The notes under the pieces are model-generated. The model made no database searches. It saw only the letters and a list, made by a program, of their open reading frames with translations, and was not told the origin of the DNA. This document shows positions 33,810 to 42,169 of a stretch of 64,000 bases of DNA, one piece after another. Source of the stretch: Anaerolineae bacterium (lineage in GTDB: Bacteria; Chloroflexota; Anaerolineae; 4572-78; J111); contig JAJVIM010000020.1 of assembly GCA_022071955.1 (NCBI GenBank), positions 248,001 through 312,000 of the forward strand, written 5' to 3'. Position 1 is the first letter of the stretch; the number at the start of each line of letters is the position of its first letter. Position numbers and translations under genes: made by a program.

Positions 33810-34871
33810 ATGAGTGGAGAACGCACCGAACAAGCAACCCCTCGCCGGCGAGACGAAGCCCGCCAGAAGGGGCAAATTGCCAAGAGCGTCGAAATCAACT
33901 CGGCAGCGGTGATGCTGGCCGCGTTTTGGCTGCTCCGGCTGATGGGTTCCCATTTTTATGATGGGCTGGCCACCGTGATGCGCCGTTCGTTTGCCCATTT
34001 GCCCGGCATCGATATGACCATCGAGGAATTGCAGGGCGGGGCGCTGGCGACCGGGCTGGCCATGATCTGGACCATCGCCCCGTTTGTGCTGCCGCTGCTG
34101 CTGGTGGGGGTGGTGGCTAACGTGGCTCAGGTAGGCTGGCTGTTTAGCGGCAAAACGCTCCAGCCGGATTTTAATAAAATCAACCCGGCCAACGGGTTTA
34201 AGCGACTCTTTTCGCTGCGCGGGCTGGTTGATCTGCTGAAATCGCTGCTGAAAGTGGTCATTGTCGGTTTTATCATCTACATCACTCTGCGCGATAACTA
34301 CCCGACCATCATTTCTACCAGCCGCATGCAGCTTGCCAGCGGCGTGAGCATGCTGGCTCAACTGGCCATTGAAATTGGTTTCAGGGTGGCCATGGTGATG
34401 GTGGTGATTGCGGCCATCGATTATGCCTACCAGCGCTACGAGCATGAAAAAAGCCTGCGAATGACCAAGCAGGAAGTTAAAGAAGAAATGAAACAGCAGG
34501 AAAATCCGCAGCTCAAAAGCCGAATTCGCGCCCGGCAGCGGCAACTGGCTATGAGCCGGATGATGGCCGCCATCCCTCAAGCCGATGTGGTGATCACCAA
34601 CCCCACCCATTTTGCGGTGGTGCTGCGCTACCAGCAGGGCAAAATGGCCGCGCCGCAGGTGGTGGCCAAAGGGCAGCGGTTGGTGGCCCAGCGCATTAAA
34701 GAAAAAGCCCGCGAACACAACATCCCGCTGGTAGAAAACAAACCGCTGGCCCGGACTCTGTTCAAAATGGTTGAAGTAGGGCAGGCTGTGCCCACCGAAT
34801 TGTACCAGGCAGTGGCCGAAGTGCTGGCCTTTGTTTATCGGCTTAAATCACTAAAATCCGGCAGCCGCTAA
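33810..34871 (+). CDS. flhB: Flagellar export gate protein FlhB
   Basis: 353 residues. GERTEQATPRRRDEARQKGQ is the family N-terminus. Four membrane segments follow, then the cytoplasmic domain with the self-cleavage motif NPTH (Asn264 in VVITNPTHFAVVLRY). The processed C-terminus binds FliK and changes export from hook to filament substrates. A cytoplasmic C-domain paralogue without NPTH is encoded at 6137-6433. It starts 7 bases after fliR. Confidence 0.97.
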   Translation: MSGERTEQATPRRRDEARQKGQIAKSVEINSAAVMLAAFWLLRLMGSHFYDGLATVMRRSFAHLPGIDMTIEELQGGALATGLAMIWTIAPFVLPLLLVGVVANVAQVGWLFSGKTLQPDFNKINPANGFKRLFSLRGLVDLLKSLLKVVIVGFIIYITLRDNYPTIISTSRMQLASGVSMLAQLAIEIGFRVAMVMVVIAAIDYAYQRYEHEKSLRMTKQEVKEEMKQQENPQLKSRIRARQRQLAMSRMMAAIPQADVVITNPTHFAVVLRYQQGKMAAPQVVAKGQRLVAQRIKEKAREHNIPLVENKPLARTLFKMVEVGQAVPTELYQAVAEVLAFVYRLKSLKSGSR

Positions 34872-34886
34872 TTTTTGGAGAATTTG

Positions 34887-37007
34887 ATGAGCGTTTCAAG
34901 CCCGGCTCAAAACACAGGTTTGCGCCGCCTACTCGGTAACAGTGATATTTTGCTGGCCGTCGCCGTAATAGCGATTGTGGCCATGATGATCATTCCGTTG
35001 CCCACGGCCGTGCTGGATATTATGCTGTCGTTCAATATTGCTTTGGCCGTAACCATTGTGCTGGTATCGCTGTACATTGAAAAACCGCTCGACTTTTCAG
35101 TATTCCCCTCGCTGCTGCTCATTTTAACCCTGTTCCGGCTGGCGCTGAACATTTCCAGCACCCGCCTGATTTTGCTCACGGCCAACCCGGGCAACGTGAT
35201 TGTGGCCTTTGGTAACTTTGTGGTTGGCGGCAACTACGTGGTTGGGGTGGTGGTTTTTCTCATCCTCACCGTCATTCAGTTTATTGTGATCACCAACGGC
35301 GCGGGCCGCGTGGCCGAAGTTGGCGCTCGTTTTACTTTGGACGCCATGCCCGGCAAACAAATGAGCATCGACGCCGACCTGAACGCCGGCCTCATCACCG
35401 AAGACGACGCCCGCGCCCGCCGCAAAGAAATTGAACACGAAGCCGATTTTTACGGCGCAATGGACGGCGCCAGCAAGTTTGTTAAAGGCGATGCCATTGC
35501 CGGTGTGGTAATTGTGCTGGTCAACATTATCGGCGGCTTCATCATCGGCATGATCCAATTGAATATGTCTTTTTTGGATGCGCTGCAAACCTACACCCTG
35601 CTCACCGTTGGCGACGGGTTGGTTTCGCAAATTCCGGCGCTGCTCATCAGCACAGCCACCGGTATTATTGTTACCCGTACCGCCGCCGAAGAGAGCATGG
35701 GCGGCGACGTGATGAAGCAGCTTACCAGCAAGCCGCGGGCGCTGATGATTGTCTCGGCGATGCTGCTGGGTTTTGTGCTGGTGCCCGGCCTGCCCAAAGT
35801 TCCGTTTTTGATTATGGGGCTGGTGGTTGGCGTTGGCGCGTATTTTATCCGGCGCGATCAGCAGGCCGAGGCTGCGGCCAAAAAAGAAGTGGCCGTTAAA
35901 AAAGCCGCCCACCCCATGCCCACCGAGTCAGAATCGGTGACGACGCTGCTGCAAGTGGACACGCTTGAAGTTGAAATTGGCTACGGTTTGATCCCGCTGG
36001 TTGACAGCGGTTCCAGCTCCAGCCTGCTGGACCGGATTACCATGATCCGGCGGCAGGTGGCGATGGAAATGGGTTTTGTGCTGCCCAAAATCCGCATTCG
36101 GGATAACCTGCAACTGCCACCCAATGTTTACCTGATCAAACTGCGCGGCGCCGAAGTGGCTCGCGGCTCAATTATGCCGGCCCAGTATCTGGCCATGGCC
36201 GCCGGCCCGGTCGCCGAGCATGTGCCCGGCGTCTCCACCACCGAGCCGGCTTTTGGCCTGCCGGCCGTTTGGATTGACTCCACCCACAAAGAACGGGCCG
36301 AAACCCTGGGCTACACCGTCGTCGATCCGGCGTCGGTGGTGGCCACCCATCTCACCGAAGTGATCAAAGCCCACGCCCCGGATATTCTCACCCGGCAGGA
36401 TGTGCGCGATCTGCTGGACAATTTGAAACAGGCCTACCCGGCTCTGGTCGATGACCTGGTGCCCAACACCCTCCACCTGAGTGATGTCCACGAGGTGCTC
36501 AAAAATCTGCTCCGCGAGCGGGTCTCCATTCGGGATTTGGTCACCATTTTGGAAACGGTCAGCGGCTTGGCTCCCGGCGTAAAAGACCCCGATCTGCTGG
36601 CCGAAGCCACCCGTCAAAAACTGGCCCGCTCCATCTCAAACCAAAACCGCGCCCACGATGGCACGCTGCACGTGATCACCCTCAGCCCGCGCATTGAACG
36701 GCTGCTCAGCCAGGCGATGGGCGACATTCACCAGGGTATCAGCCTGAATCTGGAACCGGCCCTGGCCCAACAAATTTTAGAGATGACGGCCCAGCAGATG
36801 GAACAGGTGGCCAGCCACGGTTACACGCCCATTATCCTGTGTTCGGCGGCGGTGCGGCTGGCCTTTAAACGGCTTTCGGAACGGGCGCTGCCCAACCTGA
36901 TTGTGCTGTCGTACAGCGAAATCGCTGCCGGCGTTGATGTGCAGGCGGAGGGCATGGTTGAGTTGCCGCTCAAACAACAGGCCCAGGCCGAACCGGCCGC
37001 GGTTTGA
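34887..37007 (+). CDS. flhA: Flagellar export gate protein FlhA
   Basis: 706 residues from the ATG at 34887, preceded by TTTGGAG; a TTG at 34875 is an alternative. Eight membrane segments lie in the first half. The FHIPEP block VGARFTLDAMPGKQMSIDAD is present. The cytoplasmic half includes LLQVDTLEVEIGYGLIPLVD and TRQDVRDLLDNLKQAYPALV. FlhA receives chaperone-substrate complexes and the FliI complex. Length and order are normal. Confidence 0.97.
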   Translation: MSVSSPAQNTGLRRLLGNSDILLAVAVIAIVAMMIIPLPTAVLDIMLSFNIALAVTIVLVSLYIEKPLDFSVFPSLLLILTLFRLALNISSTRLILLTANPGNVIVAFGNFVVGGNYVVGVVVFLILTVIQFIVITNGAGRVAEVGARFTLDAMPGKQMSIDADLNAGLITEDDARARRKEIEHEADFYGAMDGASKFVKGDAIAGVVIVLVNIIGGFIIGMIQLNMSFLDALQTYTLLTVGDGLVSQIPALLISTATGIIVTRTAAEESMGGDVMKQLTSKPRALMIVSAMLLGFVLVPGLPKVPFLIMGLVVGVGAYFIRRDQQAEAAAKKEVAVKKAAHPMPTESESVTTLLQVDTLEVEIGYGLIPLVDSGSSSSLLDRITMIRRQVAMEMGFVLPKIRIRDNLQLPPNVYLIKLRGAEVARGSIMPAQYLAMAAGPVAEHVPGVSTTEPAFGLPAVWIDSTHKERAETLGYTVVDPASVVATHLTEVIKAHAPDILTRQDVRDLLDNLKQAYPALVDDLVPNTLHLSDVHEVLKNLLRERVSIRDLVTILETVSGLAPGVKDPDLLAEATRQKLARSISNQNRAHDGTLHVITLSPRIERLLSQAMGDIHQGISLNLEPALAQQILEMTAQQMEQVASHGYTPIILCSAAVRLAFKRLSERALPNLIVLSYSEIAAGVDVQAEGMVELPLKQQAQAEPAAV

Positions 37008-37041
37008 TCGGCTTCAAATTTTTGGTAAGTGAGCTGACGCA

Positions 37042-38223
37042 ATGCGAGTAAAAAAGTACATCGCTAACAATATGCCAGAGGCAATGGACCTGATCCGGCT
37101 CGATTTGGGGCCAAACGCGGTTATCCTGCATTCTGAAAAAGTGAAGCAGGGCGGGATTCTGGGTCTGTTTGGCAAAACCAAACTGGAAGTGATGGCCGCG
37201 GTAGATACCGACCTGCTGGATTTTCCGCAGAAACCGGCCAGAAACGGCGATCACGCCATCCAGGCCATGCGCGACGAACTGGAAAGCCTCAAAGTGGCCA
37301 TTACCCAGGCCACCCAAAGCCGTCCGGCGTTGCCCGCCGCCGCCCCCCGCGTGGCCAGCCTGGAAGACTGGTATCAACGCCTCATCGATCAGGGCGTCAG
37401 CCAAACGCTGGCCCACGATATTATCCAGCGCGTGGCCAACGAACTCAGCCGCTGGACGCTCGATAACCAGGGTGTGCTCAACGAGCATCTGCACTGGTAT
37501 CTGGGCCGGCAGTTGCCCGCGCCCAGCCCGCTCACACTGACGCCCGGCCAGCCGCACGTTTTCTTTATTGTGGGGCCAACCGGCGTGGGCAAAACCACCA
37601 CCATCGCCAAACTGGCCGCCAAATTTGCCCACGCACCCTACCACAAAGCCCGGGTGCTGATGATTACCACCGATACGTTTCGGGTGGCGGCCATCCCCCA
37701 AATATCGGCCTTTGGCGAGATTTTGGGCATTCCGGTTGAGGTGGCTTACACGCCGCAGCAGCTCAACGAGTTGATTGCCCGCCACAGCCATCGGGATTTG
37801 ATTTTGGTGGACACGCCCGGCCGCAGCCAGCGCGCCGCCAGTGAGGTGGCCGCCCTGACAGATTATCTGGCCGCCGTACCCAACAAAACCGTCCACCTGG
37901 CCCTCACCGCCGGTTCCAAACAGGAAGACATGCGCCACACTATCAACGCCTTCAGCAGCATGCCGCTGAACGGCCTCATTTTTACCAAAATCGACGAAAC
38001 GGCGTCGCTGGGGGCGGCCTACTCAATGGCTTGCGAATGCGGCCTGCCCCTGAGCTATTTAACCAACGGCCAGCGCGTGCCGGAAGACATTGAAGTAGCC
38101 ACCGCTGAACACGTGGTTGACCTGCTGGTCGGTTCGGTGCCCGATGAAATTCGCAGTACCCGAAATGGCGCGTCGCCAAACAGCGTTTCGGTGTTGAACA
38201 GGAGATATTCCTATGGCGCTTAA
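37042..38223 (+). CDS. flhF: Flagellar SRP-like GTPase FlhF
   Basis: 393 residues. An N-terminal region begins MRVKKYIANNMPEAMDLIR, as in FlhF. The SRP-type GTPase domain has the P-loop VGPTGVGKTTTIAKLAA, TDTFRVAA, a DTPGR box where DTAGR is usual, and TKIDETASLGAAYSMACE. It places the flagellum at the cell pole or in a set number, working with FlhG. The last 11 bases overlap flhG. Confidence 0.95.
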   Translation: MRVKKYIANNMPEAMDLIRLDLGPNAVILHSEKVKQGGILGLFGKTKLEVMAAVDTDLLDFPQKPARNGDHAIQAMRDELESLKVAITQATQSRPALPAAAPRVASLEDWYQRLIDQGVSQTLAHDIIQRVANELSRWTLDNQGVLNEHLHWYLGRQLPAPSPLTLTPGQPHVFFIVGPTGVGKTTTIAKLAAKFAHAPYHKARVLMITTDTFRVAAIPQISAFGEILGIPVEVAYTPQQLNELIARHSHRDLILVDTPGRSQRAASEVAALTDYLAAVPNKTVHLALTAGSKQEDMRHTINAFSSMPLNGLIFTKIDETASLGAAYSMACECGLPLSYLTNGQRVPEDIEVATAEHVVDLLVGSVPDEIRSTRNGASPNSVSVLNRRYSYGA

Positions 38224-39094
38224 TTATCAGGTTATGTCTGATTTAAACTATCTCACCTATCCCCACTACCACAGCCGGGTCATCGCTGTGGCCAGCGGCA
38301 AAGGCGGGGTGGGCAAAACCAACCTGGCCGTTAATCTGGGGCTGGCGCTGGCTCGCCGCCGGCTGCGAGTGGCCCTGCTCGATGCCGATTTGGGTACGGC
38401 CAACGCCGATATTGTGCTGGGGCTGCACCCGCGTTATCACCTGCACCACCTGGTAACCGGCCAAAAACAACTATCGGAGATCATTGTTGAAGCGCCTTTT
38501 GGTTTAAAAGTGATCCCCGGCGCGTCCGGCCTGCCGGAACTGGCCGACCTGCCGGAACGCCAGCGCGAACAACTACTGCACAGCCTGCAAATGCTGGACG
38601 GCCTGGTTGACCTGCTGCTGATTGATACCGGCGCCGGCGTTGACCGCAAAGTTATCCAGTTTATCCAGGCTGCCGGCGAGGTGCTGATTGTGACCACCCC
38701 GGAACCCACCGCCATCACCGACGCCTACGCCATGATCAAAATTCTCAATAGCTATCACGTGCCGGTTGATATTCGGGTGGTGGTTAACAACGCCCGCCAC
38801 CGGGAAGAAGGCGAAATTACGGGCCGCAAACTGACCACCGTGGCCCACCAGTTTTTGGGCCGCCAAATTGACGTGCTGGGCGTGGTGCCCTACGACGACA
38901 TGGTCCCGCGCGCGGTTCGTGCCCAATCGCCGCTGCTGCAAAGCTACCCGCGCTCGCCGGCGGCGCAGGCCATCACCCGCCTGAGCGAACAGTTGTGGAC
39001 GGGCCAACTGCCCGCCGCCCCCCAGGCTGAGTTGGGCGGCGTGGCCGGCTTCTTAAAACGAATTTTGTCGTTCAAATCCGAGCCGGCTGAGTAA
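38213..39094 (+). CDS. flhG: MinD-like ATPase FlhG (YlxH)
   Basis: 293 residues. The deviant Walker A is ASGKGGVGKTNLAVNLG, followed by LLDADLGTANADIVLGL and LLLIDTGAGVDRKV. This is the FlhG/FleN member of the MinD family, which limits flagellar number with FlhF. AGGAGA within the flhF end precedes the ATG. The gene is followed by a 213-base repeat-rich gap. Confidence 0.94.
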   Translation: MALNYQVMSDLNYLTYPHYHSRVIAVASGKGGVGKTNLAVNLGLALARRRLRVALLDADLGTANADIVLGLHPRYHLHHLVTGQKQLSEIIVEAPFGLKVIPGASGLPELADLPERQREQLLHSLQMLDGLVDLLLIDTGAGVDRKVIQFIQAAGEVLIVTTPEPTAITDAYAMIKILNSYHVPVDIRVVVNNARHREEGEITGRKLTTVAHQFLGRQIDVLGVVPYDDMVPRAVRAQSPLLQSYPRSPAAQAITRLSEQLWTGQLPAAPQAELGGVAGFLKRILSFKSEPAE

Positions 39095-39132
39095 AAACGA
39101 TGCGAGTGGCGAATAGCGAACGACCAATTACA

Positions 39133-39181
39133 AATGACCAATGACCAATGACCAATGACCAATGACCAATGAACAATGACG
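39133..39181. repeat. Tandem 7-bp repeat AATGACC
   Basis: Five perfect AATGACC units (39133-39167) are followed by AATGAAC and AATGACG, making seven units in all. It lies in the gap between flhG and the small membrane protein gene. There is no coding sense. Such heptamer arrays arise by slippage. Confidence 0.95.
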
Positions 39182-39229
39182 GTTTACGCAACACGCATTA
39201 CGAATTGCGACTACATATCTGAATATTTT

Positions 39230-39285
39230 CCTAATTCCTAATTCCTAATTCCTAATTCCTAATTCCTAATTCCTGACTCCTGAAT
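39230..39285. repeat. Tandem 7-bp repeat CCTAATT
   Basis: Six perfect CCTAATT units (39230-39271) are followed by CCTGACT and CCTGAAT. It is the second heptamer array in the same gap, 48 bases after the first, and ends just before the ribosome site CGGAGGA of the next gene. The two arrays have unrelated units but the same length. Confidence 0.95.
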
Positions 39286-39307
39286 CCTATTTTCGGAGGA
39301 AGACATT

Positions 39308-39595
39308 ATGGCAGATCATCATTCGGACTGGATTTTCAATATCGGCTTAAAAATTGCTGTGTCAATCTGTTTGGCAACGCTGGCGGTGGCCATCTTTACC
39401 GGCGCCGGCCCGCTGACCGCCGTATTCAGAAGCGGTGCGGCTTTTACCGTATTTGTGGCGCTGGGTTGGGCCGTGGCTGTGGTGTGGCAGGCTCCGCAGC
39501 CCACCCTCACCGAAACAGACCCCGACCAGCCCGAAGCCTCGCCCCCGGATTCGGCAACGACGTTTGAGCCGCAGGCGGACGCATCGGCTCAATAA
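39308..39595 (+). CDS. Small membrane protein of unknown function
   Basis: 95 residues with two hydrophobic segments, about 15-35 (ISICLATLAVAIFTG-like) and 42-62 (AFTVFVALGWAVAVVW), then a Pro/Asp/Glu-rich cytoplasmic-type tail. CGGAGGA precedes the ATG at 39308. I do not recognise the family. It lies between flhG and fliA on the same strand, where various small accessory genes occur in other flagellar operons. A membrane role is the only thing that can be said. Confidence 0.7.
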   Translation: MADHHSDWIFNIGLKIAVSICLATLAVAIFTGAGPLTAVFRSGAAFTVFVALGWAVAVVWQAPQPTLTETDPDQPEASPPDSATTFEPQADASAQ

Positions 39596-39633
39596 GCCCG
39601 GCAGGTTAACTGCCAATTAGTAAGGAAGATAGT

Positions 39634-40449
39634 ATGATGGACAACGCGGTAGAACTCTGGCAACGCTACAGACAACAAAATGATCGTCAGGCCCGGGAGG
39701 AGTTGATTATTCACTACAACCGGCTGGTGAAATATGTGGTTGGCCGGCTAACCCTGGGCCTCCCCCCCAGCCTGCAATACGAGGATTTGGTGGGCTACGG
39801 GATTTTGGGCCTCATCGAAGCGATTGACCGCTTTAACCCGGAACAGGGCGTAAAGTTTGCCACGTATGCCGTTACCCGGATTCGCGGCCAAATCATCGAC
39901 TCGCTGCGGGCGATGGACCTGCTGCCGCGCTCGGTGTACCGGCACAACCGCGAAGTTGAAAGCGCGCTCGCCGCGCTGAGCCAGGAATTTGGCCGCGCCC
40001 CGGAAGACCACGAAGTAGCCCAGCATCTCAATATCAGTCTGGAACAATACTACGGCTGGTTGGGCGACATCAACTTTTCAATTGTATCGCTGGACCAAAC
40101 GTTGGTTTATGACAACGGCGAAGAAGGAAACCTGTACGGATCGTTGGAGGATACGCACATGCCCTCACCCTCACAAGAAATTGACGACACTGAAATGAAA
40201 GCCGAACTGATTGCCGCCATTCGCAAACTGCCCCAACGCGAACAGCTCATGATTTCGCTTTACTACAACGATGGCCTGACCATGAAAGAAATTGGCCAGG
40301 TGCTCGATGTTTCGGAATCACGTGTGAGCCAGATTCACGCCCGGGCGGTACTTACCCTGCGCGGCATGATTAAAAGCCGAACCGAACCCAACCCCGTAAT
40401 GTATAACAGGAGAGGAGCCCATGCTTCAGTATTCGCTGCTGCTGGTTGA
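39634..40449 (+). CDS. fliA: RNA polymerase sigma-28 factor FliA
   Basis: 271 residues. Region 2 is seen in LVKYVVGRLTLGLPP and YGILGLIEAIDRFNPEQGVK; region 4 ends with TMKEIGQVLDVSESRVSQIH. The order of conserved blocks and TRIRGQIIDSLRAMD are typical of FliA/WhiG. It directs late flagellar genes. Matching promoters are seen before flgM and the HD-GYP gene. GTAAGGAAG precedes the start. The last 29 bases overlap the next gene. Confidence 0.97.
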   Translation: MMDNAVELWQRYRQQNDRQAREELIIHYNRLVKYVVGRLTLGLPPSLQYEDLVGYGILGLIEAIDRFNPEQGVKFATYAVTRIRGQIIDSLRAMDLLPRSVYRHNREVESALAALSQEFGRAPEDHEVAQHLNISLEQYYGWLGDINFSIVSLDQTLVYDNGEEGNLYGSLEDTHMPSPSQEIDDTEMKAELIAAIRKLPQREQLMISLYYNDGLTMKEIGQVLDVSESRVSQIHARAVLTLRGMIKSRTEPNPVMYNRRGAHASVFAAAG

Positions 40450-41353
40450 GTTTTTGCTGCTGGGCGCTACCGCCTACCTTTATTGGACTACCCGCCGCCT
40501 GGTTGAAAATAGCGGCGCGCCCGCGCCGCTGCCCCAGCCCGGCTGGGTGCAAAATCAGGCTTCAGTTACCCAGATGGCTCAGGATGTGGCAACCCTGGTG
40601 GCCGAACTGCAAATCGTGGCCGGTGATACCCGCACCGATCTGCTCAAACAACGGGCCGAATTGCAGGTGATGCTCCAACACGCCGAAGCCGTAACCGCCG
40701 AACTCCGGCAGTTGGTGAGCCAGGCCGAAGCCGCGCCCGCCGCCGCGCCGGAAACCGAAGCCGACACGGAACTGGTTTGGCCGGGCGGCCCAACTGCTGC
40801 GCCGGCCGCCGAACCGGCCGAGCCGCCTTTGGTGCCGCTGGAACTGCTTTACTCGCCGGCCCGTTTTGGCAATTTTTTGCGAACCAGCGGCTGCGGCCCG
40901 GAAGTGGTCACTCTGGCTTCGCAGCACGCTCAGGAATTTATGATCTGGTTCACCGGCCAGTTTAAAGATGACGAACCCGCGCCGCATCGGATTGCCCCGC
41001 ACTACCTTGACCAATACGCCGCCGATTTGGCCGCCCAGCGGGTTGACGCCGATACCATCGGCCGCCGGGTTATCGCCCTGAAAGCCTACCTCAACTGGAT
41101 TAATAATTTGGTGCCGGCTGACGCCATCGAACCTGCCCCCGCCGCCACCGGCGACGACAGCGCCCACACCGAACGCGAGGCGCTGCTCGGCCCGGCTGAC
41201 GCCGAGCAGCCCAAAGCCGACCGTTACCGCACCGTATTTTCACTGGCGGAAGAGGGGCTGGATCAATTGGCCATCGCCGCCAAAACCGGGCTGGAGCAAG
41301 AGGCCGTCCGTATGTTGCTGCTGATGGGCCAAAAAGCGTATGCCGGTTCGTAA
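40421..41353 (+). CDS. Membrane-anchored protein with core-binding-like middle and helix-turn-helix-like end
   Basis: 310 residues. A membrane helix (LLLVEFLLLGATAYLYW) is followed by a coiled-coil stretch and an Ala/Pro/Glu linker. Residues about 144-226 look like the SAM-like core-binding domain of tyrosine recombinases (FGNFLRTSG, LDQYAADLAAQRVDADTIG, then RRVIALKAYLNWI), with no catalytic domain. The C-terminal 43 residues (FSLAEEGLDQLAIAAKTGL) form a short helix-turn-helix-like segment as in DUF6115-type proteins near fliA in Gram-positives. It overlaps fliA by 29 bases and has GGAGAGGAG. Function unknown. Confidence 0.7.
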   Translation: MLQYSLLLVEFLLLGATAYLYWTTRRLVENSGAPAPLPQPGWVQNQASVTQMAQDVATLVAELQIVAGDTRTDLLKQRAELQVMLQHAEAVTAELRQLVSQAEAAPAAAPETEADTELVWPGGPTAAPAAEPAEPPLVPLELLYSPARFGNFLRTSGCGPEVVTLASQHAQEFMIWFTGQFKDDEPAPHRIAPHYLDQYAADLAAQRVDADTIGRRVIALKAYLNWINNLVPADAIEPAPAATGDDSAHTEREALLGPADAEQPKADRYRTVFSLAEEGLDQLAIAAKTGLEQEAVRMLLLMGQKAYAGS

Positions 41354-41355
41354 CA

Positions 41356-41384
41356 TTTATTTTTTTAACTGGATGTGATATAGT
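41356..41384 (+). promoter_or_regulatory. Promoter candidate of the LPVTG protein gene
   Basis: The 59-base gap after the preceding gene holds an extended -10, TG-A-TATAGT (hexamer 41379-41384), with a weak -35 candidate TTTATT (41356-41361) 17 bases upstream. No box array is present. The ribosome site AGGAGGA follows at 41402. Confidence 0.5.
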
Positions 41385-41412
41385 GCCCCCAATCACATTT
41401 CAGGAGGAACCG

Positions 41413-42045
41413 ATGAAATCTTTAAAATGGGCGCTAATTTTGGCAGTGATGTTACTGGGAACCGCCGGCATATGGTCGGCGGCTTTGGCCAATGGCGCGC
41501 CGGTTAAAATATTTCTCAACTATCTGCCAGAACTTTCTAACTACGGCTCCACCACCGCCAGCGGCGTGGCCCAGGTGAGCGTGGGCGAGGCCTGGGTAGA
41601 AATCAAGGCCGAGGGGCTACCCCAACTGGAAGGCATTCAATATGAAGCATGGCTGGTTACCGCCGACAATAACCAGATGATCAGCCTGGGCAAATTTACC
41701 AGCGACGCCGACGGCAACGTGGATTACTACGCCGAATTCGACGACATTCCGCTGCTGGAGTATCGCTATTTTGTGGTCAGCGTTGAGCCGGATCCCGACC
41801 CCAACCCCGCCGTCGCCGACTCGCGCCGCACCATTGCCGGCGTCTTTCCCAACACCCGGCTCGAAGTTGTGAGCGGCACGCCTACCCCCACGCTGGGGCC
41901 GGGCATTACCGCCACGCCGGGCGCGCCCGCCGGGCTGCCGGTAACGGGCAATGTCGATTTTACGGCACTGGCCGCGATTATCTGGTTGGCCCTGGGGCTG
42001 GGGTTGTTCGGTCTGGGGCTGGCTATCAAACGCCGCTCGATGTGA
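41413..42045 (+). CDS. Secreted LPxTG-type surface protein with RskA-like domain
   Basis: 210 residues from the ATG at 41413, with AGGAGGA. A signal peptide (KWALILAVMLLGTAGIWSAA) leads to a beta domain of about 110 residues resembling the extracytoplasmic domain of RskA-type anti-sigma factors (LEGIQYEAWLVTADNN, then ISLGKFTSDADGNVDYY). A Thr/Pro linker ends in LPVTG (Leu175), then a hydrophobic segment and the basic tail KRRSM. This is the layout of a sortase-anchored wall protein. It lies between flagellar genes, before flgF. No sortase gene is in the window. Confidence 0.8.
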   Translation: MKSLKWALILAVMLLGTAGIWSAALANGAPVKIFLNYLPELSNYGSTTASGVAQVSVGEAWVEIKAEGLPQLEGIQYEAWLVTADNNQMISLGKFTSDADGNVDYYAEFDDIPLLEYRYFVVSVEPDPDPNPAVADSRRTIAGVFPNTRLEVVSGTPTPTLGPGITATPGAPAGLPVTGNVDFTALAAIIWLALGLGLFGLGLAIKRRSM

Positions 42046-42058
42046 TTTTTTTTGCGCG

Positions 42059-42102
42059 TCCCAAATTTTGGGAAAACGCCGGGGGTGCGGGGGTGTCCCC
42101 CG
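42059..42102. repeat. Two small palindromes before flgF
   Basis: TCCCAAATTTTGGGA (42059-42073) has 7-base arms, and CGGGGG-TGT-CCCCCG (42088-42102) has 6-base arms. They lie in the 124-base gap between the LPVTG gene and flgF. A T-run stands before the first and not after the second, so a terminator for the upstream gene is uncertain. No promoter with a box array or sigma-28 sequence was found here. Confidence 0.6.
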
Positions 42103-42169
42103 AATCTTCTCCGGTGTGCCCCAATTCCCCGAAAGCTGGGATGCACGCTGACTTTTCTGGAGGTTTATT

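Noticed and set aside
39182-39210. Seventh array promoter before the small membrane protein
   Set aside because: GGTTTACGCA looks like a first box, but no second box lies 11 bp away and no extended -10 follows at the right distance.
39133-39285. Possible CRISPR array
   Set aside because: The units are 7 bp with no spacers, so these are simple tandem repeats.
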